Positions 1-9,462 of a DNA stretch of 64,000 nt are shown here, piece by piece. The first letter of the stretch is position 1, and every line of letters begins with the position of its first letter. The stretch lies in NCBI GenBank assembly GCA_000212915.1, contig CM001167.1, forward strand, positions 171,680 through 235,679. Reading direction: 5' to 3'. The notes beneath the pieces were generated by a model. It worked only from the letters and a program-made list of their open reading frames with translations, was not told the origin of the DNA and did not search any database. Source of the stretch: Bacteroides coprosuis DSM 18011. GTDB taxonomy: Bacteria; Bacteroidota; Bacteroidia; Bacteroidales; Bacteroidaceae. The translations under genes and the position numbers were made by a program.

Positions 1-1313
1 CTTGCTTTTTCTCTAAAGCGTTCTAACACATCTTGGTATTCTTGTGTAGCAGCCAAGTTGTTCATTTCCCAAGGATCACTTTCCAAATCAAACAACAATT
101 CAGAAGGCTGAATTTCATAAGGTAAATTCCATATAGGATTTTCATTTTTACCTGAAAAAACATAAGTATCCCAAGCTATATTAGCTGGCATTCCCCATTG
201 ATAGTAATTACGAAGAGATGTTCGTCTATAAGGGATATAGTTTCTTATGTATTTGTACTTCCCATCGGTTACCGCTCTTACAGGCATATAGTGATGCAAC
301 TGATTCGTTGCAAAAGCATACTGATATTCTTGAGCTGGCTGTTTTTCCTCACCCATAAAAGCTTTTCCTTGCATAGACTCAGGAATAGAGACTCCAGCTA
401 AACTCAAAATTGTAGGAGCAAAATCAACAAACCCCACCAAATCTTTCTGTTGAGATGGAATATTTGTTTTTGCCAAATGCTTCCACTTAGGAGGAAAATA
501 AACCACAAAAGGAATCTTTAACCCTGTTTCATATAAATACCCTTTGCCTCGAGGTAAACAACCACCATGATCACTATACACAAAAATGATGGTATTCTCA
601 GACAATCCTCTCTCCTCTAAGTCGGCTAGAAAGGTTCCAACCCATTTGTCTATATCTTGAGCTGCTTCTAAATGTGCTGCATAGTCTGAGTACATTTCAG
701 GCAAATCAGGAAAGTGAAGAGGTAAAACCAAACTATCTATATTAATACCCTCTTGGAGATAATCCCTTCTACCTTCCATATGAAATGTGCGCATTCTTCC
801 CATATGTGAAGCCTCACTGTTAAAAACAGAAAAGAAGGGTTGCAGAGCATCCCTATCAGAATGATTGTACGTAGCCTCTCTTCGGCAATCATTCCAGCAA
901 CTTTTGTTATTCAGTTTCGTATTATAATGAGTTTTACTATTATTTGTACAATAATATCCTGCATTCTTCAAAAGCTCAGGAAATAATATATTTTTAGGTG
1001 TTATGTGAGCTACGGGGTGCACATCCATACCATAAGTTGTAGCATACGAACCAGTAATTAAAGAAGATCGAGCAGGAGAACTTTGTGGAGCAGTAGACCA
1101 TGCGTTCATAAATTGCACACCTTCTCTTGCTAACTTATCAATATGGGGAGTATGAACTTGATCATTGCCATAACATCCAAAAAGAAAAGCACTCGTATCT
1201 TCAAATGCTAAGCAAAGTATATTGGGTTTATCAGGCTGATTTTTATTCTGAGCTATTAGTCCGCTAGTGACACAGCTCATTGTGAGTGTAGAAAGAAGTA
1301 ATCTAGAATTCAT
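1..1313 (-). CDS. Secreted sulfatase, serine-type (3' end outside window)
   Basis: Hydrolyses sulfate esters, probably on a host or algal glycan, in the periplasm or outside the cell. The reading frame was read directly from the reverse strand and runs off the window edge, so about 437 codons are visible. Residues 1-22 form a signal peptide ending at LIAQ. The N-terminal metal aspartate lies in FEDTS (about 39). The sulfatase core is S78-S-P-A-R82, matching [C/S]xPxR, so the formylglycine precursor is serine and would need an anSME-type maturase, not seen here. A YSDHGG metal-site motif follows. It starts 165 bases downstream of the mdh terminator, so it is probably its own transcript. The substrate cannot be told from the sequence. 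Confidence 0.9.
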   Translation of the reverse strand, partial: MNSRLLLSTLTMSCVTSGLIAQNKNQPDKPNILCLAFEDTSAFLFGCYGNDQVHTPHIDKLAREGVQFMNAWSTAPQSSPARSSLITGSYATTYGMDVHPVAHITPKNILFPELLKNAGYYCTNNSKTHYNTKLNNKSCWNDCRREATYNHSDRDALQPFFSVFNSEASHMGRMRTFHMEGRRDYLQEGINIDSLVLPLHFPDLPEMYSDYAAHLEAAQDIDKWVGTFLADLEERGLSENTIIFVYSDHGGCLPRGKGYLYETGLKIPFVVYFPPKWKHLAKTNIPSQQKDLVGFVDFAPTILSLAGVSIPESMQGKAFMGEEKQPAQEYQYAFATNQLHHYMPVRAVTDGKYKYIRNYIPYRRTSLRNYYQWGMPANIAWDTYVFSGKNENPIWNLPYEIQPSELLFDLESDPWEMNNLAATQEYQDVLERFREKA

Positions 1314-1477
1314 TAATTTATATTTTGAGATAATTCAGTTAACCCTATAAATATCGCCCGATTATTCTTTTCTAACTTTTACAATTATCTACAATACTAT
1401 CAAGATTGTTTAATAACACTCAATATTACCTTTATGAGAGCTTTTAAGCCTTAAATACTCTCTTTAAAAACCAAAAA

Positions 1478-1505
1478 AAAGAGGCAATCCGAAGATTGCC
1501 TCTTT
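1478..1505 (-). terminator. Terminator downstream of mdh
   Basis: A 12-bp perfect stem (AAAGAGGCAATC with GATTGCCTCTTT) around a 4-base CGAA loop. On the minus strand it is followed by a T-run. It ends mdh transcription before the sulfatase gene. Confidence 0.85.
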
Positions 1506-1540
1506 AATTCCATAACTAAATACTGTTACTATTTTCTTAA

Positions 1541-2470
1541 TTATAATTTAAGACCAGCATTAACTTTACGTACAGCAGCAGCACTAGCTTTGAATGCTTC
1601 TTTTTCTGTATCGTTAAGTGGTAGTTCAACGATTTTTTCAATACCGTTACGACCTAAAATTACTGGTACACCACAGCAAATGTCTTTTTCACCATATTCT
1701 CCTTCAAGATATACAGAACATGGAACCATTTTACCTTGGTTATGAATAATAGATTCTACTACAAATGCTCCAGCAGCACCTGGTGCATACCAAGCTGATG
1801 TTCCAAGAAGACCTGTTAATGTAGCACCACCAACCATTGTTGATTTAGCAACTTCAGCAAGTTTTTCTTCTGAAAGGAAGTTTGTAACAGGAAGACCTTT
1901 ATATGTAGCGAAACGAGTCAAAGGAATCATTGTTGTATCACCGTGACCACCAATAACTAGACCTTCTACTTCGTTAGCGTTGCAACCTAGAGCTTGAGAT
2001 AAGAAGTATTTGAAACGTGAGCTATCTAGTGCACCGCCCATACCAATAATACGGTTCTTAGGAAGACCTAATTCTTTAAGTGCAAGATAAGTCATTGTAT
2101 CCATTGGGTTAGAAATAATAACTAGAATTGCTTTTGGAGAATGTTTAAGAGCATTTTCAGCAACAGTTTTTACAATACCTGCATTAACACCTACAAGTTC
2201 TTCACGAGTCATACCTGGTTTACGAGGAATACCTGAAGTAATTACAATAACATCAGAGTTTGCTGTTTTTGCATAATCGTTTGTGCAACCAACAACCTTA
2301 GTATCAAAACCTAAAAGTTGAGCTGTTTGCATCATATCCATTGCTTTACCTTCTGAAACACCTTCCTTAACGTCTAGCATTACTACTTCGTCTGCTACTT
2401 CGTTAAAAGCTAAAACATTAGCACAAGTTGCACCTACGTTACCTGCACCTACTACGGTTACTTTTGACAT
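1541..2470 (-). CDS. mdh: Malate dehydrogenase
   Basis: Interconverts malate and oxaloacetate with NAD(H) in the cytoplasm; in Bacteroidales this feeds the reductive branch towards fumarate and succinate. The 309 residues are the normal size for the LDH-like MDH family. The NAD-binding GAGNVG is at 8-13, with D33 closing the second strand, as in NAD-specific enzymes. The substrate-loop segment IPRKPGMTRE has the arginines typical of malate rather than lactate dehydrogenases, and the catalytic histidine sits in GGHGDT. It is monocistronic: its own terminator follows and the next gene upstream is divergent. A TAnnTTTG-like -7 box (TATTTTTG, 2542-2549 on the minus strand) lies about 70 bases before the start. 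Confidence 0.96.
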   Translation of the reverse strand: MSKVTVVGAGNVGATCANVLAFNEVADEVVMLDVKEGVSEGKAMDMMQTAQLLGFDTKVVGCTNDYAKTANSDVIVITSGIPRKPGMTREELVGVNAGIVKTVAENALKHSPKAILVIISNPMDTMTYLALKELGLPKNRIIGMGGALDSSRFKYFLSQALGCNANEVEGLVIGGHGDTTMIPLTRFATYKGLPVTNFLSEEKLAEVAKSTMVGGATLTGLLGTSAWYAPGAAGAFVVESIIHNQGKMVPCSVYLEGEYGEKDICCGVPVILGRNGIEKIVELPLNDTEKEAFKASAAAVRKVNAGLKL

Positions 2471-2661
2471 AATAATCTGTTTTTGTTTATAATATATATG
2501 AATAGCTTCTAAAAAACTATTTTCTGTATCTATTCGTAATACAAAAATAACAAACCATTTTGGATTAGAGAAATATTTCCTTAATATTTTTAATGAAACA
2601 AGTTATACAATCAGTTATAAAACACTATTTTTGTACGTAATCAAAGTTAATAATAAATAAA

Positions 2662-3540
2662 ATGAAAAAAAGCCCAAAGACACTAATTATTTTGATTGCC
2701 ATATTGAGTATCATAATGTTGGCGTTTATTTTCTTATTTGTTTTTGAGAAAAAGACTAATATAGAGTTAGTTGAGAGCTTTGAGTTAGAAAAAGAAGATC
2801 TTGAAAACGAGTATACTTCTTTTGCAAAACAGTACGACGAATTACAACTTACTGTCAGCAATGACTCTTTAGCAGAATTATTAGAAAAAGAACAAACTAA
2901 GACCCAAAGATTACTAGAAGAGTTACGTACAGTAAAAAGTAGTAATGCATTGGAAATACGTCGACTAAAGAAAGAATTATCTACTCTACGCAAAGTTATG
3001 GTGAGCTATATCAACCAAATTGATTCATTGAATCGATTAACACAACAGCAAAAAGAGATTATAGCAGAAGTAACTAAAAAATATGATACAGCAACAAGGC
3101 AAGTAAGTTCTCTTTCACAAGAAAAGAAGAAACTGAATCAAAGAGTATCATTAGCTGCTCAACTTGACGTTACAAACCTCTGGATGGAGGCTAAAAACCG
3201 AAGAGGAAAAGAAGCTAAAAAGATGAAAGATGCTACCAAGTTCCACATAGGTTTTACTATTGTAAAAAATATCACAGCAGAAACTGGGGATAGAACTCTC
3301 TATGTAAGAATTACGAAACCTGACCAAACAGTATTAACAAAAGATCAAAGCCTCACATTCAAATATGAGAATAGAGAACTACCCTATTCGATAAAGAAAT
3401 ACATCGAATATGATGGTGAAGAACAAAAAATAGTTGTTTATTGGGATATCGAAGAATTCTTATATCCAGGTAGTTACCGTGTAGATATATTTGCCGATGG
3501 AACCTTGATTGGATCAAGCTCATTCAACTTTGACAAGTAA
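2662..3540 (+). CDS. Membrane-anchored coiled-coil protein of unknown function
   Basis: I do not recognise a named family. The 292-residue protein has a short basic N-terminus, one hydrophobic segment (about 8-28), and a long charged Glu/Lys/Leu/Gln region (about 35-175) with heptad-like spacing that should form a coiled coil. A C-terminal part (about 185-292) is rich in beta-type residues and aromatics. The topology suggests an inner-membrane anchor with a periplasmic coiled coil and a small globular end. It lies 85 bases upstream of the TolC-HlyD-permease operon on the same strand, but that operon has its own -7-like box, so a functional link is only possible. A -7 box TATTTTTG (2626-2633) precedes the start. 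Confidence 0.75.
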   Translation: MKKSPKTLIILIAILSIIMLAFIFLFVFEKKTNIELVESFELEKEDLENEYTSFAKQYDELQLTVSNDSLAELLEKEQTKTQRLLEELRTVKSSNALEIRRLKKELSTLRKVMVSYINQIDSLNRLTQQQKEIIAEVTKKYDTATRQVSSLSQEKKKLNQRVSLAAQLDVTNLWMEAKNRRGKEAKKMKDATKFHIGFTIVKNITAETGDRTLYVRITKPDQTVLTKDQSLTFKYENRELPYSIKKYIEYDGEEQKIVVYWDIEEFLYPGSYRVDIFADGTLIGSSSFNFDK

Positions 3541-3588
3541 AAGAGAAAACTTAGCCCTACTTGTCTTAACAATCAGATTTAATAATTG

Positions 3589-3596
3589 TACTTTTG
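3589..3596 (+). promoter_or_regulatory. Putative -7 box for the TolC-HlyD-permease operon
   Basis: TACTTTTG matches the Bacteroidota -7 consensus TAnnTTTG and lies 30 bases before the ATG of the TolC gene. No convincing TTTG was found at the expected -33 distance, so this is only half a promoter. Confidence 0.4.
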
Positions 3597-3625
3597 CCCT
3601 TAAGAACAAGTAACGAAACACACAA

Positions 3626-5098
3626 ATGTTTATGAAAAAAATATGGTATACTCTGATTATCGTAGCAAGTAATCTCAGTTATAGCTACGTAAATGCACAA
3701 GAACTTTTATCGCTATCAGACTGCCGTTCACTAGCCTTAGAGCATAGTAAACAACTACATATTTCACAAGAGAAGATTACCGCCGCCCACAATTCAAAAA
3801 AGGCGGCGTTTACTTCGTACTTACCAAGTGTATCTGCCACTGGTACATATTTTAGAAATCAAAAAGAATTTTCGGTTTTAAATAACGACCAGAAGAAAGA
3901 GATTAATAATTTAGCCCCTAATGCAAAGTCAAGAATATATCAATTGGCTGATATTTTAGGCAGTGATAATCCAAAGATTAAATCATTAATCCAAGGACTA
4001 GGAGATGAAGCTTTTACAGAGTTAGGAATTTTTAGTGAAGCATTAATTGAAGGGGTTCGCACAGACACAAGAGATGTTTATGCTGGAGCTATCTCTATCA
4101 CTCAACCTCTATATATGGGTGGAAAAATAAGAGCCTACAATAAGATTACAAAATTTGCAGAAGAGTTAGCACATCAAGCACACAATAGCGAGTTGCAAGA
4201 AGTAATCCTTACTGTAGATCAATCTTACTGGCAGGTTGTATCTCTGGTTAATAAAGAAAAACTTGCAACAAGTTTTTTAGAATTACTTAATAAGCTTGAC
4301 CAAGATGTACAACACCTCATTGATGAAGGTATGGCAACCAAAGCAGACGGGCTATCTATCCGTGTAAAAGTTAATGAAGCTGAGATGACACTGACTAAGG
4401 TAAAAGATGGTTTAGCTTTATCGAGAATGCTACTTTGCCAAGTTTGTGGTATTGATTTAAAATCACCTATAACTTTAATAGATGAACAAGTGAATGATCT
4501 TCCTACCGCAGCTATTTATTCTGACTTTGATTTAGAACAAGCCTATTCCAAAAGACCTGAAGTAAAAAGTTTGATGTTAGCTACTCAAATTTACGAACAA
4601 AAGATAAGATTGACCCGTTCTGAATATCTCCCAAACATAGCTCTATCGGGAAACTATATAGTAACTAACCCATCATTCTATAATGGCTTTGAAAATAAAT
4701 TTAGAGGAATGTGGAATATAGGAGTTGCTGTAAAAATTCCAATTTGGAACTGGGGACAAGGATTCTATAAAACTAGAGCCGCTAAAGCTGAGGCAAGAGT
4801 TACTCAATTACAATTAGCAGATGCCAAAGAAAAAATCGAGTTACAAATTAATCAATCTGCATTCAAGGTTAATGAAGCTAGTAAGCGATTAACTATGGCC
4901 AGCAAAAACATGGAAAAAGCAGATGAAAATCTAAAATATGCCACTTATGGTTTTCAAGAAGGAGTAATACCTGTAAGTAATGTTTTAGAAGCACATACAG
5001 CATGGCTATCAGCTCAATCAGATAAAATAGATGCTCAGATAGAAGTTAAACTAACCGATATCTATTTCAAGAAAGCATTAGGTACATTAACAGAATAA
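3626..5098 (+). CDS. TolC-family outer membrane efflux protein
   Basis: Forms the outer-membrane and periplasmic exit duct of a tripartite exporter. The signal peptide (about 1-24) ends at VNAQ. The mature part has two OEP repeats, each starting with long amphipathic helices: one from ELLSLSDC, the other after about residue 270 with SEYLPNIALSGNY, a typical strand-turn signature. The 490 residues fit the family. It is the first gene of a four-gene operon; the HlyD gene follows after 16 bases and two ABC-2 permeases after that. It may begin at the second Met (residue 3), which heads a normal MKKIWY signal sequence. Confidence 0.9.
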   Translation: MFMKKIWYTLIIVASNLSYSYVNAQELLSLSDCRSLALEHSKQLHISQEKITAAHNSKKAAFTSYLPSVSATGTYFRNQKEFSVLNNDQKKEINNLAPNAKSRIYQLADILGSDNPKIKSLIQGLGDEAFTELGIFSEALIEGVRTDTRDVYAGAISITQPLYMGGKIRAYNKITKFAEELAHQAHNSELQEVILTVDQSYWQVVSLVNKEKLATSFLELLNKLDQDVQHLIDEGMATKADGLSIRVKVNEAEMTLTKVKDGLALSRMLLCQVCGIDLKSPITLIDEQVNDLPTAAIYSDFDLEQAYSKRPEVKSLMLATQIYEQKIRLTRSEYLPNIALSGNYIVTNPSFYNGFENKFRGMWNIGVAVKIPIWNWGQGFYKTRAAKAEARVTQLQLADAKEKIELQINQSAFKVNEASKRLTMASKNMEKADENLKYATYGFQEGVIPVSNVLEAHTAWLSAQSDKIDAQIEVKLTDIYFKKALGTLTE

Positions 5099-5114
5099 AC
5101 ACATTTATAAATCA

Positions 5115-6110
5115 ATGGTAACAGAGAAGCAACAGAAGAGCAATATTTTACTTGCTTTTATTACGTTATTAGTAGTTATAGGGATTGTAACTATTGTAGG
5201 ATTCTTCTTACTTAAAAAAGGCCCTGAAATAATAGAAGGTCAGGCAGAAGTAACAGAATATAGGGTATCAAGTAAAGTACCAGGTCGTATTCTTGAATTT
5301 AAAGTTGTCGAAGGGCAAAAAATCCAAGCTGGTGATACATTGGCTATACTAGAAGCCCCAGAAGTCATGGCTAAGCTTGAACAAGCCAAAGCAGCTACTG
5401 CTGCAGCTGAAGCTCAAAATGCAAAAGCTATAAAAGGAGCTCGTCAAGAGCTTATTCAATCAGCTTATGAAATGTGGCAAAAAGCCAAAGCTGGGTTAGA
5501 AGTGATGGAAAAATCATACATCAGAGTAAATAACCTATATAACAAAGGTGTACTTCCTGCTCAAAAACTTGATGAAATAACAGCCCAAAGAGATGCTGCC
5601 CGAGCTACAGAGAAAGCAGCTAAATCTCAATATGATATGGCTGTAAATGGAGCTGAAAGAGAAGATAAAATGGCTGCTGCCGCACTAGTGGACAGAGCAA
5701 AAGGTGCTGTTGCCGAAGTAGAGTCATATATAAAAGAGACTTATCTTATAGCACAAATGGATGGAGAAGTATCAGAAATATTCCCTAAGGTAGGTGAACT
5801 TGTTGGTACAGGTGCTCCAATTATGAACGTGTCTGTACTTGATGATATGTGGGTTACATTCAATGTTAGGGAAGACTTATTGAATGGGTTAAATGTTGGA
5901 GATGAATTTAATACATTCATTCCTGCTCTAAATAAAAAAGGAATGACCGTGAAAGTTACTTATATGAAAGATATAGGAACTTATGCTGCTTGGAAAGCCA
6001 CTAAGACAACTGGACAGTATGATCTTAAGACTTTTGAAGTAAAAGCTATCCCAACAGAAAAGATAGACCGATTACGTCCTGGAATGACTGTCATTTATAC
6101 AAAAAAATAA
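5115..6110 (+). CDS. HlyD-family membrane fusion protein
   Basis: Periplasmic adaptor joining the inner-membrane permeases to the TolC duct. The 331 residues comprise a cytoplasmic tail, one transmembrane helix (about 12-33), a split biotinyl-lipoyl domain (VPGRILEFKVVEGQKIQAGD near 55, and MDGEVSEIFPKVGELV near 215), an Ala-rich alpha-hairpin (about 85-205), and a C-terminal beta-barrel. The long hairpin suits docking on TolC. The gene sits between the TolC and permease genes with 9-16 base gaps, so the three parts are co-made. The substrate is unknown; in Bacteroidota this arrangement is usually annotated as a multidrug exporter. Confidence 0.9.
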   Translation: MVTEKQQKSNILLAFITLLVVIGIVTIVGFFLLKKGPEIIEGQAEVTEYRVSSKVPGRILEFKVVEGQKIQAGDTLAILEAPEVMAKLEQAKAATAAAEAQNAKAIKGARQELIQSAYEMWQKAKAGLEVMEKSYIRVNNLYNKGVLPAQKLDEITAQRDAARATEKAAKSQYDMAVNGAEREDKMAAAALVDRAKGAVAEVESYIKETYLIAQMDGEVSEIFPKVGELVGTGAPIMNVSVLDDMWVTFNVREDLLNGLNVGDEFNTFIPALNKKGMTVKVTYMKDIGTYAAWKATKTTGQYDLKTFEVKAIPTEKIDRLRPGMTVIYTKK

Positions 6111-6119
6111 GATTATTAA

Positions 6120-7298
6120 ATGGCAAGAAGGAATATAGAAACAGGTTTTTGGGCTACATGCAAAAGAGAGATACACCGATTATATAGTCGACCATTATAT
6201 CTCTTTTGTATGATAATAGCACCTCTTTTCTCAGCTATTTTTTTTACGACACTGATGAAAGAAGGATTACCAAATCATCTTCCTGTTGCGGCTGTTGACC
6301 TTGATCAAACTTCCACCTCTAGAAAAATTTTAAGGAACCTGAACTCTTTTCAACAAACCAAGATTGTTGATCACTATAACTCTATAGAAGAGGCTCGTAG
6401 AGCTATGCAAAGAGGAGAGGTTTATGGCTTTTTTTATTTACCTAGAGGATTATCAGAGCAGGCACAAAGTCAAAAACAACCTACCCTATCTTTTTATACC
6501 AATAACTCATTCTTAGTGGCAGGATCACTTCTATTTAAGGATATGAAAACAATGGGGGAATTAGCTGCTGGAGGAGCTGCAAGAACTGTTTTGTATGCTA
6601 AAGGAGCGTCAGAACAACAAGCGATGGCTATTCTAAGACCTATTTCCATTGATACTCATCCATTAAATAATCCATGGCTTAATTACTCCGTTTATTTATC
6701 CAATACACTCATACCTGGTGTCTTGTGTTTAATGATTCTTATGGTAACTGTTTTTTCAATTGGTGTAGAAATAAAAGAAGGAACTTCAAGACAATGGCTA
6801 CGTACAGGAAACCGTTCTATATTTACTTCCTTAATGGGTAAATTATTCCCTCAGACAGTTATATGGATGATTATGGGTGGATTTATACTTACTTATTTAT
6901 ATGGGTATTTATCATTCCCTTGTAATGATGGAATAGGCCCTATGATATTAGGTATGCTGGGCTTGATTCTAGCATCTCAAGGATTGGCTATATTTATGTA
7001 TGGAGTAACTCCAATATTAAGACTAGCTTTAAGTTCTGCTTCATTGTGGGGAGTTTTATCATTCTCCATTACAGGATTTTCTTTTCCTGTTATGGCCATG
7101 CATCCTACATTACAAGCTTTAAGTAATTTATTCCCTTTACGCCACTATTTCCTTATATATGTAAATAGTGCTCTAAATGGATACTCTATGGAATATGCAT
7201 GGAGTAACTATGTAGCAATGTTAATCTTTATGGCACTACCTTTTCTTGTGCTTAATCGATTAAAAACGGCTCTAGTTTATTATAAACACATGCCCTAA
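6120..7298 (+). CDS. ABC-2 type permease, first of pair
   Basis: Inner-membrane component of the exporter, related to YhhJ/YbhS-type ABC-2 permeases. The 392 residues have one N-terminal membrane helix (about 25-45), a large periplasmic domain (about 50-180) carrying the segment VAAVDLDQTSTSRKILRNL, and then five to six helices. The paired gene has the matching segment VVVDLSQSTLSRKYL. Its stop codon abuts the next ATG with no gap, suggesting coupled translation and a permease heterodimer. No ATPase gene lies in the operon, although this family usually pairs with one. Confidence 0.9.
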   Translation: MARRNIETGFWATCKREIHRLYSRPLYLFCMIIAPLFSAIFFTTLMKEGLPNHLPVAAVDLDQTSTSRKILRNLNSFQQTKIVDHYNSIEEARRAMQRGEVYGFFYLPRGLSEQAQSQKQPTLSFYTNNSFLVAGSLLFKDMKTMGELAAGGAARTVLYAKGASEQQAMAILRPISIDTHPLNNPWLNYSVYLSNTLIPGVLCLMILMVTVFSIGVEIKEGTSRQWLRTGNRSIFTSLMGKLFPQTVIWMIMGGFILTYLYGYLSFPCNDGIGPMILGMLGLILASQGLAIFMYGVTPILRLALSSASLWGVLSFSITGFSFPVMAMHPTLQALSNLFPLRHYFLIYVNSALNGYSMEYAWSNYVAMLIFMALPFLVLNRLKTALVYYKHMP

Positions 7299-8549
7299 AT
7301 GAAAGAAAATAGTTTCAAAGACAAAATTAAAGAGGGTATTAACGATGTCTTCTACATTTGGAAAGAGGAATTCGTTGCTACTTTTAAAGATGAAGCAGTA
7401 TTAACTTTCTTATTACTGCTACCATTGGCCTACCCTTTACTTTACGCTTTTATTTATACTAATGAAGTAGTAAGAGAGGTTCCTACTGTTGTTGTTGATT
7501 TATCTCAGAGCACTTTAAGTAGGAAATATCTACACAAAGTAGATGCTACCCCAGATGTTAACATTGTGGCTTATTGTAATGACTTAGAAGAAGCTAAAGA
7601 ACAAATGAGACTAAGAGAAGCTTATGGAATCATCTATATACCAGCCGACTTTAGTAATAATTTGGCAACAGGGAAACAATCTCAAGTTAGTTTATTCTGT
7701 GATATGAGTGGACTCCTCTATTATAAAGCAATAGTGATGGCTAATACAGCTGTCTCCTTAGACCTTAATAAAGAGATAAAAATAAAACTAGCTCATAATA
7801 CCACAGAAAGAGAAGATGAGATTACAGCTTACCCAATAGAATACCAGGATGTAGCATTGTATAATCCCGCAAATGGATTTGCAGCCTTTTTAATTCCAGC
7901 TGTATTAATTCTGATTATTCAGCAAACCTTATTACTTGGCATTGGCACGTCTGCTGGCACAGCTCGAGAAAACAACAAATTCAGAGATTTAATTCCTGTC
8001 AACAAACACTATACTGGTACTTTACGTATAATACTGGGCAAAGGCTTAGGTTACTTCATGTTTTATATTCTTCTAGCCTTATATGTAGTATGCGTTGTTC
8101 CAAAAATCTTCACACTTCCACAAGTAGGTGAGGCTAAAAATTTAGTACTATTTATAATCCCTTATTTAGCAGCTTGTATTTTCTTTGCTATGACCGCTGC
8201 TGTAGCAATAAGAAACAGAGAAACGAGTTTGCTTATTTTTGTTTTCACCTCAGTTCCTCTTTTATTTATATCCGGTATTTCTTGGCCTGGAGCGGCTGTG
8301 CCTGAGTTTTGGAAGTATGTTTCTTATCTATTCCCTTCTACATTTGGTATAAATGGATATGTACGATTAAATAGTATGGGAGCTACCTTACATGAAGTAG
8401 CATTTGAATATAAAGCACTTTGGGTTCAAACAGGCTTTTACTTTTCAACAACATTCTTTGTTTACAGACATCAGATTTTATTAAGTAGGAAACACATCAT
8501 CCAAGAATATAAACGTCTTAGAAAAAAACGAAATAATGTCCCGTCCTAA
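7299..8549 (+). CDS. ABC-2 type permease, second of pair; C-terminus altered by IS insertion
   Basis: Partner of the preceding permease, with the same plan: an N-terminal helix (about 35-55), a periplasmic domain, then a C-terminal bundle of helices (about 200-395). The last three codons (VPS) and the stop lie inside the left end of an IS3-family element. Removing the element and one copy of its TAA duplication restores a frame ending Arg-Asn-Asn-Gln-stop, one residue different in length scale, so the protein should still work. The operon's own hairpin terminator now lies beyond the IS. The topology and the shared VVVDLSQS segment support the call. Confidence 0.9.
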   Translation: MKENSFKDKIKEGINDVFYIWKEEFVATFKDEAVLTFLLLLPLAYPLLYAFIYTNEVVREVPTVVVDLSQSTLSRKYLHKVDATPDVNIVAYCNDLEEAKEQMRLREAYGIIYIPADFSNNLATGKQSQVSLFCDMSGLLYYKAIVMANTAVSLDLNKEIKIKLAHNTTEREDEITAYPIEYQDVALYNPANGFAAFLIPAVLILIIQQTLLLGIGTSAGTARENNKFRDLIPVNKHYTGTLRIILGKGLGYFMFYILLALYVVCVVPKIFTLPQVGEAKNLVLFIIPYLAACIFFAMTAAVAIRNRETSLLIFVFTSVPLLFISGISWPGAAVPEFWKYVSYLFPSTFGINGYVRLNSMGATLHEVAFEYKALWVQTGFYFSTTFFVYRHQILLSRKHIIQEYKRLRKKRNNVPS

Positions 8550-8563
8550 AAAAGCGTTACAGT
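8537..8563 (+). repeat. Left inverted repeat of the IS3-family element
   Basis: About 27 bases matching the right end at roughly 21 positions: TGTC, GTCCTAA and AGCGTTACA are identical and in register. It overlaps the last codons and stop of the interrupted permease gene. Confidence 0.85.
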
Positions 8564-8587
8564 TAATAACATTTTAAAAATAGTATA

Positions 8588-9436
8588 TTAAGTCCGAGCA
8601 ACATGATTTGCTTGGACTTTTTTATAAGTTTTAATTTTTATTTTATTCTGTCGATGCATAAAATCAGGAGTATTATACCCACAAGAAGCATGTGGCCTTT
8701 TCTCATTATAGATATGGATAGTGTCTTTAATAAGTCTCTGCATATCCTTCAAGCTTAGATTATACTCACTTATACTGAATTCATCCTTTAAGATACCATT
8801 GACTCTTTCTGCTACAGCATTTGCATAGGGATCATAACTTTCTGTCATGCTACATTTTATGCGATACTTTTTTAACTGCTTCTGGTAGCTATCCGAACAA
8901 TATTGAATACCTCTGTCAGAGTGGTGGATTAGCTCCATCTCAGTATATATCCGGCTTTTATTAGCCATTCTTAGTGCTCTAAGACTTCCTTTTGTGCTTA
9001 AACTCTCAGAGAGATCATAACCTACTATTTTCTTAGAATAAGCATCCGTAATAAGAGCTAGATAGTAATGGTGCTTAGCCGAAGACACATAGGTAATATC
9101 ACTGACCCATACCTGCTCGGGAGCTACGAGTTCTATATTTTCTATTAAGTTTTTATGCTTTTTAAAGCGGTGAAAAGAATTAGTAGTTCGCTTATGAGAG
9201 CGTTTAGGTGTAACTAGTAACTGGTTTGCTCTAAGTATAGTAAATAGTTTATCTCGTCCCACACCAAGCTCTCGTAGATTATCATAAAGCAGGTGATACA
9301 GTTTTCTACCACCTAACCTAGGCATATCCCTACGTAACTGATGAACGACTTGAATTACTTTTTCAGCTTTTTGTTTATTTTTCCTTTCACTCCACTTCCT
9401 TCGATAATAAAACTGCCTATTGATCCCGAGTAGCAC
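8588..9436 (-). CDS. IS3-family transposase OrfB (DDE integrase domain)
   Basis: Catalytic part of the transposase. It has an HTH_21-type N-terminal region, then an rve/DDE domain with the aspartates in WVSDITYVSS and HHSDRGIQYCS and the glutamate in NAVAERVNGILKDE. The GTG at 9436 is probably not the main start: the frame is open upstream to the slippery site at 9499-9505, and those 21 extra codons align with IS3 OrfAB fusions. The real product is likely a fused protein of about 430 residues made by -1 frameshifting from orfA. Confidence 0.93.
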   Translation of the reverse strand: MLLGINRQFYYRRKWSERKNKQKAEKVIQVVHQLRRDMPRLGGRKLYHLLYDNLRELGVGRDKLFTILRANQLLVTPKRSHKRTTNSFHRFKKHKNLIENIELVAPEQVWVSDITYVSSAKHHYYLALITDAYSKKIVGYDLSESLSTKGSLRALRMANKSRIYTEMELIHHSDRGIQYCSDSYQKQLKKYRIKCSMTESYDPYANAVAERVNGILKDEFSISEYNLSLKDMQRLIKDTIHIYNEKRPHASCGYNTPDFMHRQNKIKIKTYKKVQANHVART

Positions 9437-9462
9437 ACAAATTTGAGTAAGAGATAGGCCCT

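Noticed and set aside
2625..2993. 122-codon minus-strand frame over the coiled-coil gene
   Set aside because: Antisense shadow; the plus-strand frame has a proper membrane anchor and coiled-coil pattern.
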